Below, one piece after another: positions 51,271-59,524 of a DNA stretch of 64,000 bases. Made by a program: the position numbers and the translations under genes. Under the pieces are notes generated by a model. It was not told the DNA's origin and did no database searches. It worked only from the letters and a program-made list of their open reading frames with translations. This DNA comes from Amycolatopsis saalfeldensis (GTDB lineage Bacteria > Actinomycetota > Actinomycetes > Mycobacteriales > Pseudonocardiaceae). Every line of letters starts with the position of its first letter. The stretch's first letter is position 1. The stretch covers positions 1 to 64,000 of the forward strand of contig NZ_FOEF01000010.1 of the NCBI RefSeq assembly GCF_900110575.1, in the 5' to 3' direction.

Positions 51271-51720
51271 TCAGACGAACAAGCCGGTGAACGGCGGAAA
51301 CGGCAGGTTGCGAACGACGAACCAGAGGCAGAACACGATGCCCACCACCAGCGGGGTGCGCCGCCAGTGCAGCCACGACCGGACGGCGCGGCCGCGGAGC
51401 CTGCCGAGCGTCCACGCGGCCCCGCTCCAGGCGAGCAGCACGAGGAACACCAGCGAGACGGCGTTGTAGTGCAGCGCCCCGGCGAAGTCCCCGTGCATCA
51501 CGCTGTACGCCATGCGCATGCCGCCGCAGCCGGGGCAGTCGATCCCGAACAGGTACTTGGTGGGGCACACCGGGAGCGGCCCGCCCGGGGTGGTCGGGTC
51601 GCCCAGCCACACGGCCGCGCAGCAGACGCCAAGGCCCGCGATCACGGCGGCCGGCGGCGCGAGGGCTCGCGCTTTCGCACGCAGCCCCCGCGCCGGGAGT
51701 CCTGTGTAGACGGTCGTCAT
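51271..51720 (-). CDS. DUF2752 membrane protein
   Basis: A 149-residue protein with three transmembrane segments. The DUF2752 signature CPTKYLFGIDCPGCGGMRMAYSVMHGDFAGALHYNAVS lies at about residues 52-89, with its conserved cysteines and Gly-Gly-Met-Arg. The family has no known function. The ATG overlaps the preceding CD225 gene by ATGA, so the two are translated together. Confidence 0.9.
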   Translation of the reverse strand: MTTVYTGLPARGLRAKARALAPPAAVIAGLGVCCAAVWLGDPTTPGGPLPVCPTKYLFGIDCPGCGGMRMAYSVMHGDFAGALHYNAVSLVFLVLLAWSGAAWTLGRLRGRAVRSWLHWRRTPLVVGIVFCLWFVVRNLPFPPFTGLFV

Positions 51721-52058
51721 GGCGTGTAGGTCGAAGCCGAGACACCGACGATGACGACCATCACCACGATGAAGACGATGTACAGCAGCAGGAGGATCCC
51801 GGTCGTGATGGCCGACCACATGGCCCACTTGCGCGCGTCGGCCGCTGCCTTGTGCGCCTCCGCGTGGAACCCCTGGAACCACAGGCTGTTGACCTGGCTG
51901 GACTTCACGATCGAGACGATGCCCAGCGGCAGGCAGCACAGCACCGTGCTGAGGATGGCCCACACCAGGTTGTTGTCCGGTGGCGGGCCGTAGCTCGGTG
52001 GTCCGTAGCCCGGCGGGCCGTAGTACGGGCCGCCGGGCGGTGGGTACGGGCCGGTCAT
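51717..52058 (-). CDS. CD225/dispanin-family small membrane protein
   Basis: A 113-residue protein with a short Pro/Gly/Tyr-rich N-terminus (PYPPPGGPYYGPPGYGPP) and the CD225 pair of helices. The core reads NNLVWAILSTVLCCLPLGIVSIVKSSQVNSLW, nearly the family consensus. The loop FQGFHAEAHKAAADARKWAMWSA forms the amphipathic helix before the second membrane segment. Translationally coupled to the DUF2752 gene downstream. Confidence 0.9.
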   Translation of the reverse strand: MTGPYPPPGGPYYGPPGYGPPSYGPPPDNNLVWAILSTVLCCLPLGIVSIVKSSQVNSLWFQGFHAEAHKAAADARKWAMWSAITTGILLLLYIVFIVVMVVIVGVSASTYTP

Positions 52059-52084
52059 GGGAATCCCCCTGCTGCTGTTCGCCG

Positions 52085-52411
52085 TCAGTACGTGGAGACG
52101 CTACCGCCGAAGGTGAGTGCACCCGTGACGGACAGGATCACGGCGATCACGATCCAGATCACGCCGATCACCGCCGAAATGATGGCCCATTTCTTCGCCG
52201 ACTGCGCGGCCTCCTGCGCCGCCGCGCCCTGTCCCTGCGCCCACAGGCCGTTCACCTTCGCGGCCTGGACGATCGACACGATGCCGAACGGCAGGCAGCA
52301 GAAGATGGTCGTGAGAATGGCCCACACGAGGTTGTTCGACGGCGGCGGGCCGGGCTGGTACCCGCCCTGCTGGCCGCCGGAGTAAGGGGGCAGGCCCTGG
52401 TCACTGGTCAT
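52085..52411 (-). CDS. CD225/dispanin-family small membrane protein
   Basis: A 108-residue paralogue of the previous gene. It has a short Gly/Gln-rich N-terminus, the core NNLVWAILTTIFCCLPFGIVSIVQAAKVNGLW, an Ala-rich connecting helix and a second membrane segment. The ATG at 52411 has a GAACC/AGGAAGGT-like upstream region; the open frame to 52480 is not needed. It is the first gene of the CD225/DUF2752/RDD cluster, with 26 bp to the next CD225 gene. Confidence 0.88.
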   Translation of the reverse strand: MTSDQGLPPYSGGQQGGYQPGPPPSNNLVWAILTTIFCCLPFGIVSIVQAAKVNGLWAQGQGAAAQEAAQSAKKWAIISAVIGVIWIVIAVILSVTGALTFGGSVSTY

Positions 52412-52581
52412 GATGGGTGCGAACCTTCCTGGTGCTTCGGTGGTTGCCTCCGCCGTTGCCCGATCAACGGCTTTCGGCACGAAGCTGCGACGTTAGGCGC
52501 CGCTGCCCGGTTCCCGCCGAGGAAAGCCGCACTCGCGATCGAATCGAGACCCGGTGGTCATCGATCGTTTCGCGCACCGGC

Positions 52582-53481
52582 TCAGAAGCCGAGCCGCCGC
52601 AGCTGGCGCGGGTCGCGCTGCCACTCTTTGGCCACCTTCACGTGCAGGTCGAGGTAAACTTTCGAGCCCAGCAGGCCCTCGATCTGCCGGCGCGCCGAAG
52701 CACCCACTTCACGCAGCCGCTCGCCCTTGTGGCCGAGGATGATGCCCTTCTGGCTCGGCCGCTCCACGTAGAGGAACGCGTGCACGTCGATCATGTCGTC
52801 GCGGCCCTCGTGCGGCAGCATCTCTTCGACCGTGACGGCGATGGAGTGCGGCAGCTCGTCGCGGACGCCCTCCAGCGCGGCCTCGCGGATCAGCTCGGCC
52901 ACCAGCGTCTGCTCGGGCTCGTCGGTGAGCTCGCCGTCCGGGTAGAGCTGCGGGCCCTCGGGCAGCCGGGCCACGAGCAGGTCGGCCACCGTCTGCACCT
53001 GGAAACCGTCCACAGCGGACACCGGCACCAGGTCGGCGAACTCCATCACCTCCTGCAGCGCCAGCAGTTGCTCGGCGACCTGCTCCGGCGGCACGAGGTC
53101 AGTCTTGGTGACGATGCCGATCACCGGCGTCCGCTTGGCGATCTTCGTCAGCTCGGCGGCGATGAACCGGTCGCCGGGGCCGACCTTCTCGTCCGCCGGC
53201 ACACACAGGCCGACAACGTCCACTTCGGACCAGGTCGAGTGCACGATGTCGTTGAGCCGCTGGCCCAGCAGGGTTCGCGGGCGGTGCAGGCCGGGCGTGT
53301 CGATGATGACCAGCTGCGCGTCCTCACGGTGCACGATGCCGCGGATCGCGTGCCGGGTGGTCTGCGGCTTGCTGGAGGTGATGGCGACCTTCGAGCCCAC
53401 GAGCGCGTTGGTGAGCGTCGACTTCCCCGCGTTGGGCCTGCCGACGAAGCAGGCGAAACCCGAGCGGTGCGGCGCGGCCAT
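52582..53481 (-). CDS. era: GTPase Era
   Basis: A 299-residue GTPase required for 16S rRNA maturation and 30S assembly. GTPase motifs are G1 GRPNAGKST near residue 14, G3 DTPG near 61 and G4 TKTD near 126; the C-terminal KH domain contains GIILGHKGERLREVGASARRQIE. It starts within the stop codon of the upstream gene (TGATG), part of the era-cytidine deaminase-like-corC-ybeY-phoH order conserved in mycobacteria. Confidence 0.95.
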   Translation of the reverse strand: MAAPHRSGFACFVGRPNAGKSTLTNALVGSKVAITSSKPQTTRHAIRGIVHREDAQLVIIDTPGLHRPRTLLGQRLNDIVHSTWSEVDVVGLCVPADEKVGPGDRFIAAELTKIAKRTPVIGIVTKTDLVPPEQVAEQLLALQEVMEFADLVPVSAVDGFQVQTVADLLVARLPEGPQLYPDGELTDEPEQTLVAELIREAALEGVRDELPHSIAVTVEEMLPHEGRDDMIDVHAFLYVERPSQKGIILGHKGERLREVGASARRQIEGLLGSKVYLDLHVKVAKEWQRDPRQLRRLGF

Positions 53482-53816
53482 CAGGCGAGCACCTCGACGA
53501 CGTTGCCGTCCGGGTCGGCGAGGACGATCGGGGCCGTCTTCGCGAGGTCTCGCACGGCGTTCACCGAAGCCTCCTGGACCAGCGCATCGGCGGTGACGAC
53601 GGCAGCCGCTTCGAGTCCTTCGGCCCCGCTCGACAGCGCCGCGGCCACGGCGGCCTGCAGCGCGGTCAGCTTGAACGAGGGCTGGTCGACGGTCGCGGCC
53701 GCATACGTCCGGCCGTCGGTGTCGCGCACGGCGGCACCTTCCGCCGTGCGCACGCGGGCCCGCGACGACCGGGCCAGTGTGACGAGCTTCTGGTCCTCGG
53801 CGTCGAGGTCAGGCAT
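53481..53816 (-). CDS. Cytidine deaminase-like protein between corC and era
   Basis: A 111-residue protein with the shape of a short cytidine deaminase-like fold (DQKLVTLARSSRARVRTAEGAAVRDTDGRTYAAATVDQPSFKLTALQAAVAAAL) but lacking the HAE and PCxxC zinc ligands of active deaminases, so it is probably not catalytic. It matches the position of Rv2365c. The ATG at 53816 has a GGAGAG site. It overlaps corC by eight bases at its start and touches the era start codon at its end. Confidence 0.75.
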   Translation of the reverse strand: MPDLDAEDQKLVTLARSSRARVRTAEGAAVRDTDGRTYAAATVDQPSFKLTALQAAVAAALSSGAEGLEAAAVVTADALVQEASVNAVRDLAKTAPIVLADPDGNVVEVLA

Positions 53817-55161
53817 GTTCGACTCTCCTGTCGCGTTCTTCGGGCTGGGGCACCCTGGTGCGGCGGCGCGCACCGGATTCGGTCACCGCCTCGGCGTCGG
53901 CCGGGTGCACCACCACCGAGGTGATCCGCATCCGGCCGCGCCGGTCCTTGCCGCCTTCGGCGAACAGCCGGAGGCCGGCGACCTCGGCTTCGGCCCCCGG
54001 CAGGGGGACGCGGCCCAGCCGCTCCGCGAGCAGGCCGCCCACGGTCTCCACGTCGTGGTCTTCTTCGAGGTCGATCCCGAACAGCTCGCCGAGGTCGTCG
54101 ATGCCGAGGCGGGACGACACCCGCACGGCGCCGCCGTCGAGCTCCTCGACCTCGGGGCGCTCGTCGGTGTCGGACTCGTCGGTGATCTCGCCGACGATCT
54201 CTTCGAGGATGTCCTCGATGCTCAGCAGGCCCGCGGTGCCGCCGTACTCGTCCACCGCGATCGCCATGTGGTGGTGCGTGCGCTGCATTTCCTTGAGCAG
54301 CTCGTCGAGCCGCTTGGAGTCGGGCACGAAGCTCGCCGGGTTCATCACCGCGTCGACGACCGTGCTCGGCCCGTCCGGGTCCATGAACGCCGGCATCAGG
54401 TCCTTGATGTTGACCACGCCGACGATGTCGTCCACCGACTCGCCGATCACCGGCACGCGGGTGAACCCGGTGCGCAGCGCGAGCGCGAGCGCCTGGCGGA
54501 CGGTCTTGGTGCGCTCGATCCAGACGATCTCGGTGCGCGGCACCATCACCTCGCGCGCGACCGTGTCGCCCAGCTCGAACACCGAGTGGATCATCTCGCG
54601 CTCGGAGTCCTCGACGACGCCGCGCTCCTGCGCCAGGTCGACCAGCTCGCGCAGCTCGACCTCGGAGCTGAACGGGCCTTCGCGGAAGCCCTGGCCGGGG
54701 GTGATGGCGTTGCCGATCACGATCAGCAGCCGGGACAGCGGCCCGAGCACCGAGCCGAGGACCCGCACCAGCCCGGCGACGGCCGTGCCGACGCGGTACG
54801 GGTGCTGGCGGCCGATGGTGCGCGGGCCGACGCCGATGAGCACGTAGCTCACCACGACCATCACGACCGCGGAGAGCAGCACGGCGAGCCACAGCTCGCC
54901 GAACCAGTGCACGAACGACACCGTGACCAGCACCGTCGCGGTCAGCTCGCAGCTCAGCCGCAGCAGGAGCAGCAGGTTGATGTGGCGGCGGCGCTCGGCG
55001 ACCACGGCGGCGAGCTGGCGCGCGCCGGCCCGGCCGATCCGGACCAGTCCGTCGGTGCGGGCCTGCGAAACGGTGCTGATGGCCGCGTCGGCCGCCGCGA
55101 ACACCCCGGCGAGCAGCACGAGCGCGATCGCGATGACCAGCTGTGCCGTGGGACTGCCCAT
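53809..55161 (-). CDS. CNNM/CorC-type hemolysin-like protein with CBS domains
   Basis: A 450-residue membrane protein. The N-terminal DUF21/CNNM region has about four hydrophobic segments (AIALVLLAGVFAAADAAIS, VLLSAVVMVVVSYVLIG), followed by two CBS domains (VMVPRTEIVWIERTKTVRQAL and FVPDSKRLDELLKEMQRTHHHMAIAVDEYGGTAGLLSIEDILEEIVGEI) and a C-terminal CorC_HlyC domain (RVSSRLGIDDLGELFGIDLE). The family exports or regulates magnesium, though the mechanism is unsettled. Same position as Rv2366c. Confidence 0.92.
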   Translation of the reverse strand: MGSPTAQLVIAIALVLLAGVFAAADAAISTVSQARTDGLVRIGRAGARQLAAVVAERRRHINLLLLLRLSCELTATVLVTVSFVHWFGELWLAVLLSAVVMVVVSYVLIGVGPRTIGRQHPYRVGTAVAGLVRVLGSVLGPLSRLLIVIGNAITPGQGFREGPFSSEVELRELVDLAQERGVVEDSEREMIHSVFELGDTVAREVMVPRTEIVWIERTKTVRQALALALRTGFTRVPVIGESVDDIVGVVNIKDLMPAFMDPDGPSTVVDAVMNPASFVPDSKRLDELLKEMQRTHHHMAIAVDEYGGTAGLLSIEDILEEIVGEITDESDTDERPEVEELDGGAVRVSSRLGIDDLGELFGIDLEEDHDVETVGGLLAERLGRVPLPGAEAEVAGLRLFAEGGKDRRGRMRITSVVVHPADAEAVTESGARRRTRVPQPEERDRRVEHA

Positions 55162-55171
55162 GACCGGCTGC

Positions 55172-55723
55172 CTAGGACGTTTCCCCGGCCGCGGGGGCGT
55201 CGAGGCCCGCGATGCCGAGCACGCGGTCGTCGGTGTTGCGCTGCGCGTTCTGCCGCTCCAGCTCGGCGACGGCCGCCTGGAACTCGGTGAGGATCCGCTT
55301 CTGCAGGCCGAACATCTCGCGTTCCTCGGCCGGCTCGGCGTGGTCGTAGCCGAGCAGGTGGAGCACGCCGTGGACGGTGAGCAGGTGCAGCTCGTCGATC
55401 AGCCCGTGGCCGGCCGTTTTGGCCTGGTCCTTCGCGAACGCCGGGCACAGCACGATGTCGCCGAGCAGGGCCGGCGAGGCGTCGGGTGCGTCGGGGCGGC
55501 GGGAGGAGTCCAGCTCGTCCATCGGGAAGGCCATCACGTCGGTGGGACCGGGCAGGTCCATCCACCGCTCGTGCAGGTCCTCCATCACCTCGAGCGTGAC
55601 GAGCAGGATGGACAGCTCGGCGAGCGGGCTGACCTCCATCTTGTCGAGCGCGAAGCGGGCGGCCGAGACGATCGACGCCTCGTCGACGTTGACCCCGGAC
55701 TCGTTGGCGATCTCGATGCTCAT
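55172..55723 (-). CDS. ybeY: Endoribonuclease YbeY
   Basis: A 183-residue zinc-dependent RNase involved in 16S rRNA 3'-end maturation and ribosome quality control. The zinc triad is in HGVLHLLGYDH near residue 118, preceded by TVH, and the LGDIVLCPAFAKDQA strand precedes it. The ATG overlaps the phoH stop (ATGA), as in most bacteria where ybeY follows phoH. Confidence 0.95.
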   Translation of the reverse strand: MSIEIANESGVNVDEASIVSAARFALDKMEVSPLAELSILLVTLEVMEDLHERWMDLPGPTDVMAFPMDELDSSRRPDAPDASPALLGDIVLCPAFAKDQAKTAGHGLIDELHLLTVHGVLHLLGYDHAEPAEEREMFGLQKRILTEFQAAVAELERQNAQRNTDDRVLGIAGLDAPAAGETS

Positions 55724-57906
55724 CGGCGGTTGCCCTTCCAGCCGCCGGCCGGCTGGTCCTGGCTGTCCTGCACGGCCTGCCACTTCTCGTAGGCGTCGAC
55801 GATGTCGCCGACGAGCCGGTGCCGCACCACGTCCTGGCTGGTCAGCTCGCTGAAGTGCAGGTCTTCGACACCCTCGAGGATGTCGCGGACCACCCGCAGC
55901 CCGCTGCGCTGGCCGTTGGGCAGGTCGATCTGGGTGATGTCGCCGGTGACCACGATCTTGGCGCCGAAGCCGAGCCGGGTGAGGAACATCTTCATCTGCT
56001 CGGGCGTGGTGTTCTGCGCCTCGTCGAGGATGATGAACGCGTCGTTGAGCGTGTTGTGCGTGAGCAGGTAGTCCTCGGTGACATAAAGCGAGTCGGCCGC
56101 CGCCACCTGGATGCACACCGCCTCCGCACGACCGGCCGGTTCGATGCTCTCGATGAACCGCATCGGACGGCCCCCACCGCCGGCCTCCTGATAGCGCTGC
56201 CGCTTGCGGGTGAGCCGGAACGGCAGGATCCCGTCGGGAAGCCGGATCTCGACGATGTACGCATCGTGCCGGTATGCGACCTCGCGCCCCTTGGCCCGGC
56301 CCGGCGTGCGCCCCAGCGCCGCGCGGCGGCGAACGTAGGCGACCCCTCCGAGCGACTGCACCAAGCGGATGACGTCGTCCTTCAGCCGCGCCGAGGTGGT
56401 CGTGTACTGGATACGGCAGGTGCGGCCACGCTGTGCCACCGGCCCGCCGTCGGAGTCCAGCAGGCCTTGCAGGACGGCGAGGCGGACCTCCGCCGAGTTC
56501 TGGAGGTACTGCTCCGGAACGAACTTCGAATGCGACCGGGTGCCGATGAGCTCCAAGGCCCGCAACGCCTCGGTGACCGGGTTTTCGAGGGTGATGACCT
56601 CGCCCGGCTGCCGCACCCGGTTGAGGACGTAGTCGACCCCGCCCTTGTTGCGTACCCGCACTCCGGGCAAGGCCGCTTCCAGGGCGAAGGCCAGCTCCGG
56701 ATCTTCGGTGGAGAAGCCCGGTGTCGTCGCGCCGGTGAGGCAGCCGTCGCCGAGCAGCAGCCCCAAGGCGTACGGGTCGAGGGGGACTTCTTGCTCGGGA
56801 TGGCACACCGGCGCCGTGAGCATCGGGAGCTCGTACCGCCGGGCATGCGCGGCCCGGAGCCGGCCGATCATCTCCTTGGTTTCAAGCACTCGCCACGGCT
56901 TGTCGCGGCGCTTGTCGGAGGCGGTCCTGACCGTCCAGAGGTGCTCGCCGCAGCAGAGCGTCGAAGACCCGTCGCTCGCGGTGACCCGGTAGATGTCCTT
57001 CTCGCCCTGCGGGTACACGCCGAGGACGAGCGTCGGCTCCCCCCTCGAGCCGATGACCAGGTCGCCGATCCGCAGGTCGCCGATGGGACGCCAGCCGTCC
57101 GGTGTCAGCACGGGCGTGGTGGTCGGCTGCGCGCGGCCGCGCATGTAGGCGAGCGGGGCGATCTCGATGGTGCCGGCCTGCATCAGCCGCGGGATCGATT
57201 CGGGCTCGACCATGTCGTGCAGCGCGTCGTAGAGCGGGCGCAGGTACGGGTCGATCTTCTCGTTGAGCGTGCCGGGCAGGTAGCCGAGCCGCTCGCCGGC
57301 CTCGACCGCGGGGCGGGTCAGCACGATCCGGCTGACCTGCTTGGCCTGCAGCGCCTGGACGGCCTTCGCCATGGCGAGGTAGGTCTTGCCGGTGCCGGCC
57401 GGGCCGATGCCGAAGACGATGGTGTGCTTGTCGATCGCGTCGACGTAGCGCTTCTGGTTCAGCGTCTTGGGCCGGATCGTCTTGCCGCGGCGGGAGACGA
57501 TGTTGAGGCTGAGCACCTCGGCCGGGGACGCGTCGCCGGTGGAGAGCATGCCGACGGTGCGGCGCACCGTGTCCGGGCCGACCTGCTGGCCGCCACCGGC
57601 GAGCTGCACCAGCTCGGTGAACACACGCTCGGCGAACGCGACATCAGCGGGCAACCCGGTAAGCGTCACCTCGTTGCCACGAACATGCACGTCCGCGGCG
57701 AGCAGCTCCTCGGCGACGCGCAAGTTCTCGTCACGCGAGCCCAGCAAGCTCAGCGCAGCGGCGTCAGGGATGGGAAAACGGGACTGAGCCTGAGCCACGC
57801 CGCCCTCGGCGGCAGCGGCGCCCTCATTCTTCGATGCCGAACTCTTCGACACCTTCGACGCGGGAACGTCGGGTCGGGCGGCTCCACCCTGTGCGGTTCC
57901 GGCCAC
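55720..57906 (-). CDS. phoH: PhoH-family ATPase interrupted by an intein
   Basis: The 728-residue precursor consists of an extein of 368 residues (a normal PhoH) with a 360-residue intein between residues 259 and 618. The N-terminal KH-like domain is followed by Walker A GIGPAGTGKTYLAMA near residue 167. After removal of the intein the sequence reads LAYMRGR then TLNDAFIILDEAQNTTPEQ, restoring the PhoH Walker B block. PhoH is an RNA-associated ATPase, often coupled with YbeY. GTG start at 57906. Because the intein sits between Walker A and B, the unspliced protein should be inactive. Confidence 0.93.
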   Translation of the reverse strand: MAGTAQGGAARPDVPASKVSKSSASKNEGAAAAEGGVAQAQSRFPIPDAAALSLLGSRDENLRVAEELLAADVHVRGNEVTLTGLPADVAFAERVFTELVQLAGGGQQVGPDTVRRTVGMLSTGDASPAEVLSLNIVSRRGKTIRPKTLNQKRYVDAIDKHTIVFGIGPAGTGKTYLAMAKAVQALQAKQVSRIVLTRPAVEAGERLGYLPGTLNEKIDPYLRPLYDALHDMVEPESIPRLMQAGTIEIAPLAYMRGRAQPTTTPVLTPDGWRPIGDLRIGDLVIGSRGEPTLVLGVYPQGEKDIYRVTASDGSSTLCCGEHLWTVRTASDKRRDKPWRVLETKEMIGRLRAAHARRYELPMLTAPVCHPEQEVPLDPYALGLLLGDGCLTGATTPGFSTEDPELAFALEAALPGVRVRNKGGVDYVLNRVRQPGEVITLENPVTEALRALELIGTRSHSKFVPEQYLQNSAEVRLAVLQGLLDSDGGPVAQRGRTCRIQYTTTSARLKDDVIRLVQSLGGVAYVRRRAALGRTPGRAKGREVAYRHDAYIVEIRLPDGILPFRLTRKRQRYQEAGGGGRPMRFIESIEPAGRAEAVCIQVAAADSLYVTEDYLLTHNTLNDAFIILDEAQNTTPEQMKMFLTRLGFGAKIVVTGDITQIDLPNGQRSGLRVVRDILEGVEDLHFSELTSQDVVRHRLVGDIVDAYEKWQAVQDSQDQPAGGWKGNRR
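56053..57132 (-). other. Class 3 intein with LAGLIDADG homing endonuclease
   Basis: The in-frame insertion starts with Ala, not Cys or Ser, and ends in THN followed by Thr. It carries the class 3 signature: Trp in CGEHLWTV (residue 324), Cys in AVCIQVAAAD (598) and Thr in LLTHN (616). These mediate splicing through the internal cysteine. The endonuclease is intact by eye: dodecapeptides LGLLLGDGCLTG near 381 and LLDSDGGP near 482. Class 3 inteins are typical of mycobacteriophages and actinobacteria. Confidence 0.9.
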
Positions 57907-58009
57907 GTGGCCTCTGGCCTGCTTTCTGCGCTTCTGGGACTTCTCGGACTACGGACTGATCTGCCCACGATGCTACTGGCTGCCGCCCGCCGCCCGCAGG
58001 TCGGTTTCC

Positions 58010-58369
58010 CTACACCCCAGGTTTGCCGAACAGCCCCAGCTGCTCCCCACCCAACACATGCGCATGCACGTGAAAAACCGTCTGCCCCGCATCCCCATCG
58101 GTATTGAACACAACCCGATACCCGGACTCCGCGATCCCCTCGGCCTCAGCCACCCGCCGACAAGCCCCCACCACATCCCCCAACAACCCAGGATCCGCTT
58201 CCGCCAACTCCCCCACATTCCGATACCGCACCCGAGGCACCACCAACACATGCACCCTGGCCTGCGGATTTATATCCCGAAACGCAAACGTCTTCTCATC
58301 CTCATACACCACATCAGCAGGAATCTCCCCACCGATAATCCGCTCGAACAACGTCTCCGCATCACTCAT
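58010..58369 (-). CDS. HIT-family nucleotide hydrolase
   Basis: A 119-residue histidine-triad protein that probably hydrolyses adenosine phosphoramidates or related nucleotides. The triad H-x-H-x-H is visible as QTVFHVHAHVLGG near residue 98, with the FRDINPQARVHVLVVPR strand upstream. The ATG at 58369 is preceded by GGGTGGGGGG. Codon usage is strongly G- and T-ending (TTG, GTG, GTT, GAT), unlike the C-ending neighbours, resembling the 5' part of hxlA. A gene of this kind is normally near phoH in actinobacteria. Confidence 0.92.
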   Translation of the reverse strand: MSDAETLFERIIGGEIPADVVYEDEKTFAFRDINPQARVHVLVVPRVRYRNVGELAEADPGLLGDVVGACRRVAEAEGIAESGYRVVFNTDGDAGQTVFHVHAHVLGGEQLGLFGKPGV

Positions 58370-58462
58370 CCCCCCCACCCTACAAACCACCCCGCCCCCC
58401 ACGCCGAAGGCGACCCTAAAACCCAACCACGCTGGTTCAGCGACAAACCGCACCGTGGGGGT

Positions 58463-58578
58463 CCGGGGGCTCGGCCCCCGGGAAATACGCGGAAACCGCT
58501 GCGGCGAAGGAGGTGCGCCAGCACCTACGAAGACGCCGCGGGCGGTGGAGCCTGGGGGTCGCTCCACCGCTCCGCGGC
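58463..58578. other. Highly structured non-coding element with stacked hairpins
   Basis: Three perfect hairpins lie in succession in the 389-bp gap between the HIT gene and rsmE: CCGGGGGC-TCG-GCCCCCGG (58463-58481), AGGTGC-GCCA-GCACCT (58511-58526) and a 17-bp stem GCCGCGG+GCGGTGGAGC (58535-58551) pairing with GCTCCACCGC and CCGCGGC (58561-58578) with one bulged T and a 9-base loop. No gene fits here. It could be a dispersed repeat or a structured RNA. Confidence 0.6.
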
Positions 58579-58758
58579 TCCGCCGGACCGAGGGGGGAGG
58601 TGCCCGGCGGGGTTTTCGGGTACGCGCACACCGGTATTCCCACCCAGTTGCGCGCCGAAACCTTGGTTTTCTTGCGCGTTGGTCACGAGCGTAGCTGCCC
58701 GGAGCGTGATCACGCCATAACTCGCCGCAAAATCCGCGCGTTTTTTCCCTGGTCCGGC

Positions 58759-59511
58759 TCAGTGCCAGCGGCTGGTCAGGGCGCCCAGTGCGCCCAGGGC
58801 GACGGCGGCAGCAGTGGAGGTGCGGAGCACTGCCGGGCCGAGGCGGACGGCGATGGCGCCGGCGGCGCGCAGGGTGGCGAGTTCGTCGTCGGTGATGCCG
58901 CCTTCGGGGCCGACGACGAGCAGGATGTCGCCGGTGTCGGGCAGGTCGACTTCGGTGAGGCGGCTGGTGACGCCGGATTCGAGCACGAGGGTGCGGGACA
59001 TGGTGGCGGCGAGCTGGGCGAGTTCGCGGGTGCCGACGGGCTCGGTGACGTCGGGGATGTGGGCGCGGCGGGCTTGTTTGGCGGCGGAGCGGGCGGTGGC
59101 GCGCCAGCGGGCGAGGGCTTTGTCGCCGCGGGCGCCGTCTTCCCAGCGGGCGACGCTGCGGGCGGCGCGCCAGGGGACCACCGCGTCGGCGCCGGCCTCG
59201 GTGGCCAGCTCGACCGCCAGCTCGCCGCGGTCGCCCTTGACCAGTGCCTGCGCGACGTGCACGCGCAGCGCGGGCGGCTCCTCCGTCCAGCGTTCGACGA
59301 CGGCGAGGGTGAGCTGGGCGTCGCGTCCGGCTTGGACGGCTTCGACGGTGCAGCGCGCCATCGCGCCGGCGCCGTCGGAGAGCACGAGCTGCTCACCCAC
59401 GCGCAGCCGGCGGACGGTGGCGGCGTGCCGGGCCTCCTCGCCGTCGAGCACCGCCCGGCCGCTCTCGGGCAGGGCGGTGGCGAGGAAGACCGGCAGCGTC
59501 GTGTCGGGCAC
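58759..59511 (-). CDS. rsmE: 16S rRNA (uracil-1498-N3)-methyltransferase
   Basis: A 250-residue SPOUT-class RNA methyltransferase. The N-terminal PUA-like part contains VFLATALPESGRAVLDGEEARHAATVRRLRVG, and the C-terminal trefoil knot has LLVVGPEGGITDDEL near residue 198 and RLGPAVLRTSTAAAVAL near 222. Methylates U1498 in the 30S decoding region. It lies downstream of dnaJ and hrcA, as in Rv2372c. Confidence 0.95.
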   Translation of the reverse strand: MPDTTLPVFLATALPESGRAVLDGEEARHAATVRRLRVGEQLVLSDGAGAMARCTVEAVQAGRDAQLTLAVVERWTEEPPALRVHVAQALVKGDRGELAVELATEAGADAVVPWRAARSVARWEDGARGDKALARWRATARSAAKQARRAHIPDVTEPVGTRELAQLAATMSRTLVLESGVTSRLTEVDLPDTGDILLVVGPEGGITDDELATLRAAGAIAVRLGPAVLRTSTAAAVALGALGALTSRWH

Positions 59512-59524
59512 TTTCCGGCTCGGC

